Shown here: positions 25,750 to 34,625 of the stretch, in pieces
Layout: each line of letters starts with the position of its first letter
Position numbering within the stretch: position 1 is the first letter of the stretch
Made by a program: the position numbers and the translations under genes
From: JBAZLV01 sp964586075
GTDB lineage: Bacteria; Nitrospirota; UBA9217
Assembly: GCA_964586075.1 (NCBI GenBank)
Contig: CAZPGZ010000008.1
Coordinates: 1 to 64,000 of the forward strand
Direction of reading: 5' to 3'
Length of the DNA stretch: 64,000 nt
Notes under the pieces: model-generated
Database searches by the model: none
Told to the model about the DNA's origin: nothing
Seen by the model: the letters and a program-made list of their open reading frames with translations, nothing else

Positions 25750-26763
25750 TCACAGCAATGGAAAATGGCAGGCAACCTGATGTGCATCATTTATGTCGCG
25801 GAGTCGCGGTTCGCTTGAGGGATCCGTGCAGATTTCAGGCATGCCCTTAGACTCATAAACCGGACACCGGGGCGCGAACCGGCATCCGGTGACCGGCCGT
25901 TCAAAATCGAACACACCCCAGTTTTTTTCCTGTGCCGGCGGGAAAGCACGGGTAGCTTCTTTGCTCTGTTTTTCAACAAGAGAAGACCACAGCACACGCG
26001 TATACGGATGGCAGGGTTTGCCTGCGACCCGGCCGGTCAGGCCCATCTCCACGATTTTTCCCAGATACATGACCCCGACTTTGTGGCTAACGAGTTCGAC
26101 CACGCGCAGATCGTGCGAAATGAACAGATAGGAAAGATGCAGCTGTTTCTGAAGGTCCCGGAGCAGATTAACAACCTGCGCCTGGATCGACACATCAAGC
26201 GCGCTCGTAGGTTCGTCGGCGACGATCATCCGCGCCCCCACGGACAGGACACGCGCAACTCCCACGCGCCGTTTTTCACCGCCGGAAAGCTCGTGTGGGA
26301 AATTCGAAAGCTTGCTCTTTTTTAGATTCACCTGCTCGAGCAGTTCACTGATGCGCCTGTCCAGTTCAGCGCCGCCCGCCTGGTGGTGAAGCGTAATGGC
26401 TTCTTTCAGAATGTCGCGAATACGCATCTTGGGATTCAGCGCCGCATCCAGGTCCTGAAAGATCATCTGCATTTGTCCCCGCAGCTGACGGACTTCTTCA
26501 TGCGGCATCTGGGTGATGTCCTTGCCATCAAAAATGATACGGCCCGCCGTAGCCGGTGTGAGTCTCAGAATGGTCCTGCCGATCGTGGTTTTTCCACACC
26601 CGGACTCTCCTACAAGCCCCATCGTTTCATTTTCCTTAAGATAAAAGCTGACCCCGTCCACAGCAGGAATGGACGGCATATTTTCTTTCAGAACAGAAAA
26701 AAAGCCTTTATGATGCGCAAAATGCTTTTTCAGATCGATGACTTCAAGAATTGTTTTTGTCAT
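25750..26763 (-). CDS. Peptide ABC transporter ATP-binding protein (OppF/DppF type)
   Basis: This 337-residue ATPase powers uptake by the transporter encoded upstream. Walker A is GESGCGKTT (near 54-62), the Q-loop is in QMIFQD, the signature is LSGGEKRRVGVARVL, Walker B is MIVADEPTSALD and the H-loop is LFISHD. The C-terminal oligopeptide-transporter extension includes the conserved GCRFAPRCP, typical of the subfamily. The signature has EKR instead of the common QRQR. It is the last gene of a five-gene operon. Confidence 0.93.
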   Translation of the reverse strand: MTKTILEVIDLKKHFAHHKGFFSVLKENMPSIPAVDGVSFYLKENETMGLVGESGCGKTTIGRTILRLTPATAGRIIFDGKDITQMPHEEVRQLRGQMQMIFQDLDAALNPKMRIRDILKEAITLHHQAGGAELDRRISELLEQVNLKKSKLSNFPHELSGGEKRRVGVARVLSVGARMIVADEPTSALDVSIQAQVVNLLRDLQKQLHLSYLFISHDLRVVELVSHKVGVMYLGKIVEMGLTGRVAGKPCHPYTRVLWSSLVEKQSKEATRAFPPAQEKNWGVFDFERPVTGCRFAPRCPVYESKGMPEICTDPSSEPRLRDINDAHQVACHFPLL

Positions 26764-26847
26764 GATATCGTTTTCCCGGATGAATGGCGCAGCATCTCAG
26801 AGAGAGAGAAACTGCCCCTGTCTCTGCCCGCGCACGCGACGATTCGC

Positions 26848-27963
26848 TCAGCACGCGACTTCTTGAAAATATAACCAGCATCGTACCCGGTGACCGGGTG
26901 CGATTTCCCGCAGTTCCGGTTCGTTCATCATGCAACGTTCTTTGACCGAAGACGTCATGCGCGCGCACCGTCCATAGAACCGGCAGCCCTGCGGGATATT
27001 GATGGTATCAAGAACGTCGCCTTCAATCGCCTGCAGCCGCCCTTGTTCACGCATGTGCTCTCCGGAGGGAACGGAAGCGAGGAGTGCCTGGGTGTAAGGA
27101 TGCTTTGACGAAAATGCAGGGGCAAGCACGTCTCCTGCAGGACCGGACTCGACAACAGTCCCTCCATACATGACCGCAACACTGTCTGAAAGCCGTGCAA
27201 TAACGCTGATGTCATGGCTGATGAGCATGGTCGTTATTCCTAATTCCGCTTTGAGTTCCGCCAGCAGGTCAACGATCTTGGACTGGATCGTGGCGTCCAG
27301 CCCTGTCGTGGGTTCATCAGCAATCAAAAGCACCGGTTCGCTGGCAAGCGCCATGGCAATCATGGCACGCTGGCACATGCCTCCCGAAAGACCAAAGGGA
27401 TAGTTGTCAAAGCGGAGACGGGGAGAGTCTATCTTCACCCGTTCAAGCCAGTACAGCGTCCGTTCCTTCGCTTCTTTTCCGTTTTTCAAGGCCGTATGCA
27501 AAAGGATAGATTCCGCAATCTGCTTTCCTACCGGTGTGAACGGATTCAGCGAGGACTTGGGGTTCTGAAAAATCATAGCGATTTCCTTGCCGCGTATCAT
27601 GTGCATGGAACGCTCAACGTTCTTGCTCCATCCTCTGTTGTCCTTGCTCACGGCCATGATTTTGTCATTATTTTTCGTGAGCGTAACGTAGTCGGCAAGG
27701 TCCTGAAGCAGGTTCTTCCGGATGTCGCGAGCTTTGAAGCCGATTTTGCCGCTGATCACCCCCGGCCCCGCACTAATCAGGCCCATGACGGACAGCGCTG
27801 TTATGCTCTTACCGCTGCCGCTCTCTCCCACCACACCGAGGGTTTCACCCGGGGCAATTTCCAAACTGACACCGTCCACGGACCTGACAAATGCCCTTTT
27901 GCTGCGCGAATAAAAATAGGTGCGCAGGTCTTCTATTTTGAGAAGCGGAGAGGTGCTCGTCAT
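26848..27963 (-). CDS. Peptide ABC transporter ATP-binding protein (OppD/DppD type)
   Basis: This 371-residue ATPase pairs with the OppF-type subunit. Walker A is GESGSGKS, the signature is LSGGMCQRAMIAMAL, Walker B is VLLIADEPTTGLD, and the C-terminal extension has GCRFYGRCARM with a nearby cysteine. Between Walker A and the Q-loop it carries about 60 residues, including DLADYVTLTKNNDKIMAV, longer than usual for this region. The ATG at 27963 overlaps the upstream permease stop by four bases and has GAGGGG upstream. Confidence 0.92.
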   Translation of the reverse strand: MTSTSPLLKIEDLRTYFYSRSKRAFVRSVDGVSLEIAPGETLGVVGESGSGKSITALSVMGLISAGPGVISGKIGFKARDIRKNLLQDLADYVTLTKNNDKIMAVSKDNRGWSKNVERSMHMIRGKEIAMIFQNPKSSLNPFTPVGKQIAESILLHTALKNGKEAKERTLYWLERVKIDSPRLRFDNYPFGLSGGMCQRAMIAMALASEPVLLIADEPTTGLDATIQSKIVDLLAELKAELGITTMLISHDISVIARLSDSVAVMYGGTVVESGPAGDVLAPAFSSKHPYTQALLASVPSGEHMREQGRLQAIEGDVLDTINIPQGCRFYGRCARMTSSVKERCMMNEPELREIAPGHRVRCWLYFQEVAC

Positions 27964-28856
27964 GTTCCCCTCTTTTTGCCCTCGAGCATGTTGTTCAAAC
28001 CGTCGCCGAGCAGATGAAACCCGAGAATGGTAAATAAAATCGCGAGCGCGGGGGCCGTGGACGGCCAGAACTTCCCCTGCATAAAATAATTTGCTCCGGC
28101 CTGCACCATGTTCCCCCATGACGGTGCAGGCTCCTGCACGCCGAATCCAAGGTAGCTGAGGGAGGTCTCCATTAGAATCGCCTCGCCCATGCCCAGGGTC
28201 GCCTGGATGATCAAAATCGTCCGGCAGTTATGCCACAGAATGTGTTTCAGAATAATTGTCCTGACCGGCAGCCCCAGCGCGGTGTCGGCCTCGATAAAGT
28301 TTTTTTGTTTCAGAAAAAGGATTTTTCCTTTGACAAGCGATGCAACAACCGGCACGTTCGTAAGTCCTACCACGATCATGATGTAGTAAATGTTCGGCTT
28401 GAACGCCGCAATTACCAGAAGAATCAACACGAGACGGGGAAAAGAATCCACCAGATTGATGAAGTAGGTGATGACGGTGTCGGCTGCTCCACGGCGATAT
28501 CCTGCAAGCACGCCAAATACGGTACCGAGCAGCAACGCGATAAAAACCGCAAGCAGGCCCGGCAGAAAATACGCCTGGATGCCCACGATCATGCGCGAAA
28601 GAATGTCGCGTCCAAGAAAATCCGTGCCCAGCACATGCCCCCCGACGCCCGGCGGGGCCATCATAAGGGCAAGATCAATGTCATTCGGATCATACGGCAG
28701 AAGATGAAGAGATCCCAGAACATAAGAACCCAGGACAACGGTGATGATGAACAGGCCGTACGCTACGTATGCGAGGTCAACGGGCTCCGCTCTTTTCCAG
28801 AACGGCAGGTCTGAAAATTCCCTGATTTCACCGGATATTTGGGAATATGTTTTCAT
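27960..28856 (-). CDS. Peptide ABC transporter permease (OppC/DppC type)
   Basis: This 298-residue inner-membrane permease has the OppC-type N-terminal helix (about 28-50), then a periplasmic segment with HVLGTDFLGRDILSRMI. The core has five membrane helices, and the EAA-loop-like EADTALGLPVRTIILKHILWHN contacts the ATPases. The C-terminus ends with the typical GDGLNNML motif. It overlaps the downstream ATPase gene (ATGA). Confidence 0.92.
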   Translation of the reverse strand: MKTYSQISGEIREFSDLPFWKRAEPVDLAYVAYGLFIITVVLGSYVLGSLHLLPYDPNDIDLALMMAPPGVGGHVLGTDFLGRDILSRMIVGIQAYFLPGLLAVFIALLLGTVFGVLAGYRRGAADTVITYFINLVDSFPRLVLILLVIAAFKPNIYYIMIVVGLTNVPVVASLVKGKILFLKQKNFIEADTALGLPVRTIILKHILWHNCRTILIIQATLGMGEAILMETSLSYLGFGVQEPAPSWGNMVQAGANYFMQGKFWPSTAPALAILFTILGFHLLGDGLNNMLEGKKRGT

Positions 28857-28934
28857 ACGAGTCTCTTCGGCATATTCAACAAGAATAAATGCATCCGTTT
28901 TTACAGCTTGTCATCTTTACAGGAAGTCAGGCCG

Positions 28935-29900
28935 TTATTCTTTTGATGCCCGCGGATTTACCGCCACATAAACCAGCCGCTGAAACAAGCCGCCCAGACG
29001 CACGAAAATGGCTGCCAGAATCGCAATGCCCATGATGACAGGATAGTCGCGGTCCTGTGCGGCCTGCCATGCCATCCTCCCCATGCCCGGCCAGTTAAAC
29101 ACCTGTTCGACGATAACGGCACCGCCGAGAATAAAAGGAATTTTGGAAGCAACGATCTCGGTGACCGGGATAAGCAGGCCTTCTTTGAAAAAATGCTTCC
29201 ATACTGCCGCACCTTTTGCCTTGGCCGTGCGGAGGTAGTCTTCTGCCAGAACCCGTTCCATCTCAGCACGTAAAAAACGGATTACTTCACTTATCGTGCC
29301 GTTGCCGACACCGAGAACAAAAATCGGCAGCAGCAGGTAAAGCCATTTGAAATGCTGCGGCGTACTCGAAAATCCGAAGGCAAGCGGAAACAGCCCTAGT
29401 TTGTGCATGAAAAAATAGATGACGATATACCCGAGCCAGAATACCGGAATTGCGGAAACAATATATGCAGCCATCGTGAGGGGCCAGGAAATTTTTGTTG
29501 TTCCGCGCATGGCAGAGTAAACCGCAATGGGCGCTGCGATCAGGAGCGTAACGAGCAGGGAGCCGAGAGTAAGAACAAGCGTGTTCCATCCGACGCGCAG
29601 CACCTCGGAAAGCACCGGCAGGCCTGTCCGGATGGATGTTCCGAAATTGCCGTGCAGCATTTCCATGAACCAGGAAAAATACTGCGCATACCACGATTTC
29701 GGAACTCCCAGCGCTTCACGCACGCCTGCGCGCGCCTCCGCTGAGTAAAGCTGTCCTTCGAGGAGAAGACTAAACGGGTCTCCCGGAGAAAGATACAGAA
29801 TGATAAAAACCACAAAACTCACCCCAAGGAGCAGGACCGCTGTAATCGCCAGCTCTTTTGACAGCACAAGGGCTATAGGCCGGACCGCTGATAGCTTCAT
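28935..29900 (-). CDS. Peptide ABC transporter permease (OppB/DppB type)
   Basis: This 321-residue partner permease starts with a membrane helix (about 15-38) followed by LSPGDPFSLLLEG, a variant of the OppB PGDP motif, then LGVPKSWYAQYFSW. Five further helices include the EAA-like YLRTAKAKGAAVWKHFFKEGLLI. It lies 200 bases downstream of the substrate-binding protein gene; a strong hairpin occupies part of that gap. Confidence 0.92.
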   Translation of the reverse strand: MKLSAVRPIALVLSKELAITAVLLLGVSFVVFIILYLSPGDPFSLLLEGQLYSAEARAGVREALGVPKSWYAQYFSWFMEMLHGNFGTSIRTGLPVLSEVLRVGWNTLVLTLGSLLVTLLIAAPIAVYSAMRGTTKISWPLTMAAYIVSAIPVFWLGYIVIYFFMHKLGLFPLAFGFSSTPQHFKWLYLLLPIFVLGVGNGTISEVIRFLRAEMERVLAEDYLRTAKAKGAAVWKHFFKEGLLIPVTEIVASKIPFILGGAVIVEQVFNWPGMGRMAWQAAQDRDYPVIMGIAILAAIFVRLGGLFQRLVYVAVNPRASKE

Positions 29901-30020
29901 GCTTTTCTATGCTCCTTCCTCCTCCACTAAATCAGGTATGGTTCTTTCTCTCAAACCTGCCGAGACGGCATCGTCATAATCAGCACTGATCATCCTCCTT
30001 TGTATATGCCGGGAAAGGGT

Positions 30021-30053
30021 TGTGCCCTCTCTTCAGTGCGAAGAGAGGGCACA
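30021..30053 (-). repeat. Perfect 14-bp inverted repeat between binding-protein and permease genes
   Basis: TGTGCCCTCTCTTC (30021-30034) and its exact complement (30040-30053) enclose a five-base loop. No T-run follows on either strand. In the minus-strand mRNA it forms a stable stem 48 bases after the binding-protein stop. This is the usual place for structures that protect the upstream message or reduce read-through. Confidence 0.7.
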
Positions 30054-30101
30054 GGGGGGGAGGGAGGATGAAGCCGTACTGCAAGCGCTCTGCTATAAAA
30101 T

Positions 30102-31718
30102 CTACTTCTGGTCCTTTTCCGCAATAAACCATTCATCCGCGAAAGAGAAAAACTTGTACGGGTGTATGGCGACATGCCGCACCTTATTGTGGTACGCCGC
30201 ATAATTCGTAAGCGTCCAGAGGAAGGTATAGGTGTTTTCGTCGGCAAGAATGGAATGAAGCCGCCGATTGATCGTCCTCCGCTTCTCGTGATCGAGGGTA
30301 AGTTTGCTCTCGTTGATCAGGCCGTCAACCTCCTGATTGGAGTACCCGATGAAATTGTTTTTCCACGGGCCGATTTCTCCGGAATGGAACAGCGACGAGA
30401 TGTCCGCGGAATCGTCAAAAACCCAGGAAGCAAAAACAATGTCGAAGTCATGCTCCAGGAACACGTCCTCCTTCCACGCCTGCCATTCCTTGAATCCCAC
30501 CTGGACATCAACGCCGATGTTCTTAAGGTAATTTCTGAAGGCAAGCACTACCCGTTTCACTGCTTCGCTTTCTTTCTCAATCGGGACTTTCAGCGTCAAG
30601 ACAAGTTTTTTTCCGTCTTTCTGCATGATCCCGTCCGGACCGGGAGCAAACCCTGCTTCCCGGAGAAGCGATTTTGCCTTTTCAGGATTGAAGGGAAACG
30701 GCTGTACTTCAAGGTTGTATGCCCAGCTGCCGGGCGCAAAGGGACCGGAAATGATGGTTCCCTGGCCGTTGAAAAACGAATCGAGCATTTCCTGCCTGTT
30801 CACTGCATACGTAAAAGCCTGCCGGACACGTTTGTCCGCGAGCAGCGGGTTCCGGACGTTGTATCCGAAAAACGAATACGAAAGCGCATTGTACGGTTGC
30901 AAAACAAAACGCTTGTCGCCCTGTACCTCGGGAATATCGCGGGGATTCACCAGTACGATCATGTCGATGGCATTGAACATGAGGGCCTGGGTCATGATAT
31001 TCTGGTCCGCAAACGGCTTGGCAATAAACTTGTCGAGGTGCGGCCGTCCCTTGAAATAATTGTCGTTCGCCACGAGGATGATTTCCCGGTCCGGCGTAAT
31101 GTTCTTGAGAATATACGGTCCGGTGCCGATAGGGTGCTGGACGAAGGGGTCTTCTCTCGTGAGGAAAACAGGGTTGGCCGGTCCATGCCGGGGTATTATT
31201 TTGAAGCTGAATTTGGCAAGCGCATTCAGGATCGGCCGCTTCAGAGTAAAACGGACCGTGTAATCATCCAGCTTTTCCACGGTATCGATGAACTCATACC
31301 GGACCTTGAGCGGCGTGATGGTCCTCGGATGCATCATGATTTTATAGGTAAAAATCACGTCGTCAGCGCTGAACGCCCTTGGCTCTTCTCCGTCGCGTGC
31401 ATGCCAGGTCACTCCTTTCCGGAGAGCAAAGGTATAGGTGCGTCCGTCTTTTGACTGTTCCCACCGTTCGGCAAGCTCCGGGACGATTTCCTGTTTTTCA
31501 TTGATGCCGACCAGACCGTTGAAAACCAGCTCGGTGATGCGCAAGGAAATCATTTCATTGCTCGTGACGGGATCAAGTGTTGCAGGCCGCCCGTACTCAC
31601 CGTAACTCAGCATGCCCCCATCAGGCCTGTTGTCTTTTTTACGAGCTGCTTCTGCAAATGGCGCAGCCACAAGAGACACCACAACCAGCAAAAGCACAAC
31701 AATAGGAATTCTTTTCAT
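30102..31718 (-). CDS. Periplasmic peptide-binding protein of the ABC transporter (SBP family 5)
   Basis: This 538-residue solute-binding protein has a clear signal peptide (residues 1 to about 24, ending AEA) and no lipobox. The family 5 features are visible: ERWEQSKDGRTYTFALRKGVTWH near residue 75, DDVIFTYK, and the C-terminal lobe with AFTYAVNRQEMLDSFFNGQG and SLLREAGF. The ligand is probably a peptide but cannot be read. The ATG at 31718 has AAGGAGG upstream. It lies 72 bases downstream of the TPR protein gene. Confidence 0.93.
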   Translation of the reverse strand: MKRIPIVVLLLVVVSLVAAPFAEAARKKDNRPDGGMLSYGEYGRPATLDPVTSNEMISLRITELVFNGLVGINEKQEIVPELAERWEQSKDGRTYTFALRKGVTWHARDGEEPRAFSADDVIFTYKIMMHPRTITPLKVRYEFIDTVEKLDDYTVRFTLKRPILNALAKFSFKIIPRHGPANPVFLTREDPFVQHPIGTGPYILKNITPDREIILVANDNYFKGRPHLDKFIAKPFADQNIMTQALMFNAIDMIVLVNPRDIPEVQGDKRFVLQPYNALSYSFFGYNVRNPLLADKRVRQAFTYAVNRQEMLDSFFNGQGTIISGPFAPGSWAYNLEVQPFPFNPEKAKSLLREAGFAPGPDGIMQKDGKKLVLTLKVPIEKESEAVKRVVLAFRNYLKNIGVDVQVGFKEWQAWKEDVFLEHDFDIVFASWVFDDSADISSLFHSGEIGPWKNNFIGYSNQEVDGLINESKLTLDHEKRRTINRRLHSILADENTYTFLWTLTNYAAYHNKVRHVAIHPYKFFSFADEWFIAEKDQK

Positions 31719-31790
31719 AGGTCCTCCTTGCCATATCCGGGTTTGCAACGCGTGTGATGTGTGCGGCCGCAAACCAAAATCCGTTCTGCG

Positions 31791-33275
31791 TTAAAAAATT
31801 TTTACATCTCCTGCACTCTTCTGTTCTATTGCATACACACCCTGCATTGCTTCCTGTATCTGCCGGACGGCGGGAAACTGTTTGCTCATTTCGAAATAAA
31901 TCTCGATTGCCTCTGAGAATTTTTTGCTCCGGTAATACAGTCCGGCCAGATCCGCAAGCATCAGCGGGTCGTTCGACTCAATCTTGTTCTTGTTGCTTTT
32001 ATCCCTGCCCATTTCCATGGAGAACAAAGCCTTTCCCTGGCTCTTCTTCGCAAGAGCGTATCTGCCGAGCCCGAAGTACAGGGTGGAAAACTTTTTGCCT
32101 TGACCGGCCGCGGCAATGGATTCCGCGCGCTTCGCAACTGCACTGCATTCTGCTTTTGCCCGCGCACAGGCAAACAGTATCTCTCCCAGAAGGTCCGGGT
32201 CTGCCGGCTGCTTCTGCGAAAGACCGGTCCATACCTTCAGTGCGCCGGCCTGATTGCCTTGCAGATATTCATGCGCCGCCTGCTGTGCCCGTATCCGGTC
32301 CTTATAATGCTGCGACATGCGCGAGGTAGCGAGAAAGGATGCTGCAACCTTAGCCGATTGTTCTTCGCTCCCTGCAAAAAAATACGCAGCGGCAAGATAG
32401 TATTCAGCCGCGTCTTTTAGCGCTCCGTTGGCGGCGGCTTTTTCGAGCGAAGCTACGCTTGCCTGGCCATAGAGAACCGACATGGCGTCGAGAAGTCCAG
32501 GATCGTAAAAAAAGAGGACTTTCAATTTTCCGAGCACCTCTTTGTGTGAAGGCTCCTTTCCATCAAAGCGTTTGAGCAGTGCAAGGCCCTTGTCGGCCAG
32601 ACCTGCTTCGTTGTAAACAGACAGACAGTTCTGCACCATCCGGACCGGCGCCGGCTTCCCGGTTTTCTTTACGTCTGCAAGGCTGCCGTCGCACATGGCA
32701 ACGGGGTCTTTCTCTTCAAAGTTAATTCTGCTGTACGCTGCAGCAAGCTCGGACCGCACTTCCGGGGAGGCGGAATCTATGCCGTTCCAGATGCGCTCCG
32801 CTTCCTGCTCATTATCGTTCAGGTAATGGCAGAGGCCCAGATTCACTTCAGCGATCAAGCGATGCAACGGGCTGATTTTTTTGTCGGCAATGAATCGTTC
32901 CAGAAAGGACACAGCGGCAGCAGGTTTTTCCGACTCGATGAGCAGCTGCCCTCTATACAGGTCCGCGAAACGGCTTCTGGCCGACCCTTTTGACGCGGAC
33001 AGTTTTTTGAGATAATCCTGAGTCGCGGCAAGCGACTCTTCGTAAAAAGCCCGGTACAGTTCGGCATTTTTCAGGTAGATCATGCCGAGAGTCAGGTTCG
33101 CTGCCCCTTGCCGGGATGGATCAAGCGAGGTAATTTCTGTTCGAAGCATCAAAGCTGCGTCTTCATAATGCCGCTGTTCATAAAGCTTCATCGCGCGCCC
33201 AACTGCGTCGTCGGCGGCAGGTACGGCTGACGGAATGCTCAGAAAGAGTATGATGGAAAAAAGAATTCGTTTCAT
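31791..33275 (-). CDS. Secreted TPR-repeat protein
   Basis: This 494-residue protein has a signal peptide (1 to about 20, cleaved near PAA) and is otherwise helical with many degenerate tetratricopeptide units. Examples are AMKLYEQRHYEDAALML near the N-terminus and LADLYYRSKKFSEAIEIY-like spacing near the C-terminus. It should act in the periplasm as a protein-binding scaffold. No catalytic motif is seen. It lies 37 bases downstream of the TolB-like gene and probably ends the riboswitch-led operon, although read-through into the ABC transporter genes is possible. Confidence 0.75.
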   Translation of the reverse strand: MKRILFSIILFLSIPSAVPAADDAVGRAMKLYEQRHYEDAALMLRTEITSLDPSRQGAANLTLGMIYLKNAELYRAFYEESLAATQDYLKKLSASKGSARSRFADLYRGQLLIESEKPAAAVSFLERFIADKKISPLHRLIAEVNLGLCHYLNDNEQEAERIWNGIDSASPEVRSELAAAYSRINFEEKDPVAMCDGSLADVKKTGKPAPVRMVQNCLSVYNEAGLADKGLALLKRFDGKEPSHKEVLGKLKVLFFYDPGLLDAMSVLYGQASVASLEKAAANGALKDAAEYYLAAAYFFAGSEEQSAKVAASFLATSRMSQHYKDRIRAQQAAHEYLQGNQAGALKVWTGLSQKQPADPDLLGEILFACARAKAECSAVAKRAESIAAAGQGKKFSTLYFGLGRYALAKKSQGKALFSMEMGRDKSNKNKIESNDPLMLADLAGLYYRSKKFSEAIEIYFEMSKQFPAVRQIQEAMQGVYAIEQKSAGDVKIF

Positions 33276-33312
33276 CGGGTGTCCTTGCCAAACGGTACAG
33301 ATTCTTTCGCCG

Positions 33313-34608
33313 TTATTGCTTCAGCTTCATGAGAAAAATCTGGTCCCATTGATTGACCTGGGCGCGATATGCTATCACGTCGTCTGAAGAGCAGGTGATA
33401 TCATGGTTCATTTTGGTGCCCGTTTTTATCAGACGGCTCGTCTTCTCTTTGATGTTCACGATATAGATCGGATTGAATCCGACCCGGTCGTTTTTTATGT
33501 ATACAATTTGCGCGCTGTCAGGCATCCACGCGGGCCCGCGTTCCACGTCAGGAATAATGTCCTGGGCGACCACTTTTGCGGCAAGCCCGTCTCCTCCAGG
33601 AGAATCAGACCCGTCGGCAGCAATAACCATCAGAGACCATATCTTGGGGTCCCCGGCAGGATTGACGTTTGAGTAAAACGCTATCTTTTTTCCGTCAGGC
33701 GACCACACCGGCCGCAAATCGTCGTAGGTCCACGTGGTGAGCGCTTTCAGCGTCTCAATAGGTTTGGTCACGTCGCCGATTAGATAGATGTCATGGTTTT
33801 CATTGCTGCCGTGCATCACAGCGATTCTTTTTCCGTCCGGGGACCATTGCGGGTAGAGATACGGTTTTCCGCCCCTGGTCAACCGTGTCAGCCCACGGGT
33901 TGGGATATCCAGAAGATACACATCGCCCTTGCCGGTTCTGCCTGATACGAAAACGATTGAATCAGCAACCGGCGACCAGTGCGCATGGCCGTTTTTCTCC
34001 TTGTGATTGGTAAGCCGGGTTGTTGTCGCCGTCGGCATGCTGCTGATGTCCTTCAAATAAAGATCGTAATTTCCCTCGCCGCCGTTGCTCATAAAAACAA
34101 CACGGTTTTCCTGGGGAGACCACGAAAGACCGGCGTTATAACTCACTTCTTCATACACACCCGGGAAAAAGAACTTTTCTTCCCTGCGGTTTTCGGATAG
34201 CTGAAAATAAATGGTCTGAACTATTGATCCGTCGGGACGGGCGATAATAATCTCTTTTTTGTCGCCACTGCTCCGTTCAAACGCAATCAGGGTTCCCTTG
34301 CGGGACCATACCGGATTTGAATCATTTCTCCCTGTTTCAATCTGAACAAGCGGTTTCACAAAAAGCGGTTCAATAATTGCGTTTGTGTGCTCTTCCGTGT
34401 TATTCCCTGTCCCTGTAGCGAGAGATTCAACAGCAGAACCCTGGACCAACCGGGCCGCATCTTCGACGTCCTGGTCTTCCTCCTCCTGCTCAGTGAATTC
34501 GATTTCCGATGGAGCTGCCGGCAGGTCTCCACCGGCGACCACCCGTAAGCCTCCCAGAAGAAACATCACCACAAACAAAAAACAATGGTATCGGGTTGCT
34601 GTTTTCAC
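33313..34608 (-). CDS. Secreted TolB-like beta-propeller protein
   Basis: This 431-residue protein has an N-terminal signal or anchor helix (about residues 8-25), an acidic low-complexity linker (about 35-75), and a six-bladed propeller of PD40/TolB repeats, with motifs such as PVWSRKGTLIAF, LSWSPQENRVVF, AHWSPVADSIVF, PQWSPDGKRIAV and PVWSPDGKKIAF. It lacks a TolB N-terminal domain, so it is not TolB itself. The GTG at 34608 is chosen because GGGAG lies eight bases upstream. A TTG at 34629 would overlap the previous stop. Confidence 0.8.
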   Translation of the reverse strand: MKTATRYHCFLFVVMFLLGGLRVVAGGDLPAAPSEIEFTEQEEEDQDVEDAARLVQGSAVESLATGTGNNTEEHTNAIIEPLFVKPLVQIETGRNDSNPVWSRKGTLIAFERSSGDKKEIIIARPDGSIVQTIYFQLSENRREEKFFFPGVYEEVSYNAGLSWSPQENRVVFMSNGGEGNYDLYLKDISSMPTATTTRLTNHKEKNGHAHWSPVADSIVFVSGRTGKGDVYLLDIPTRGLTRLTRGGKPYLYPQWSPDGKRIAVMHGSNENHDIYLIGDVTKPIETLKALTTWTYDDLRPVWSPDGKKIAFYSNVNPAGDPKIWSLMVIAADGSDSPGGDGLAAKVVAQDIIPDVERGPAWMPDSAQIVYIKNDRVGFNPIYIVNIKEKTSRLIKTGTKMNHDITCSSDDVIAYRAQVNQWDQIFLMKLKQ

Positions 34609-34625
34609 CAAAGCGTCTCCCGCAA

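Noticed and set aside
30162..31454. Open frame of 430 codons on the plus strand
   Set aside because: It is antisense to the peptide-binding protein, which has a signal peptide and family motifs.
33313..34608. TolB of the Tol-Pal system
   Set aside because: It has propeller repeats but no TolB N-terminal domain, and there are no tolQRA or pal neighbours.
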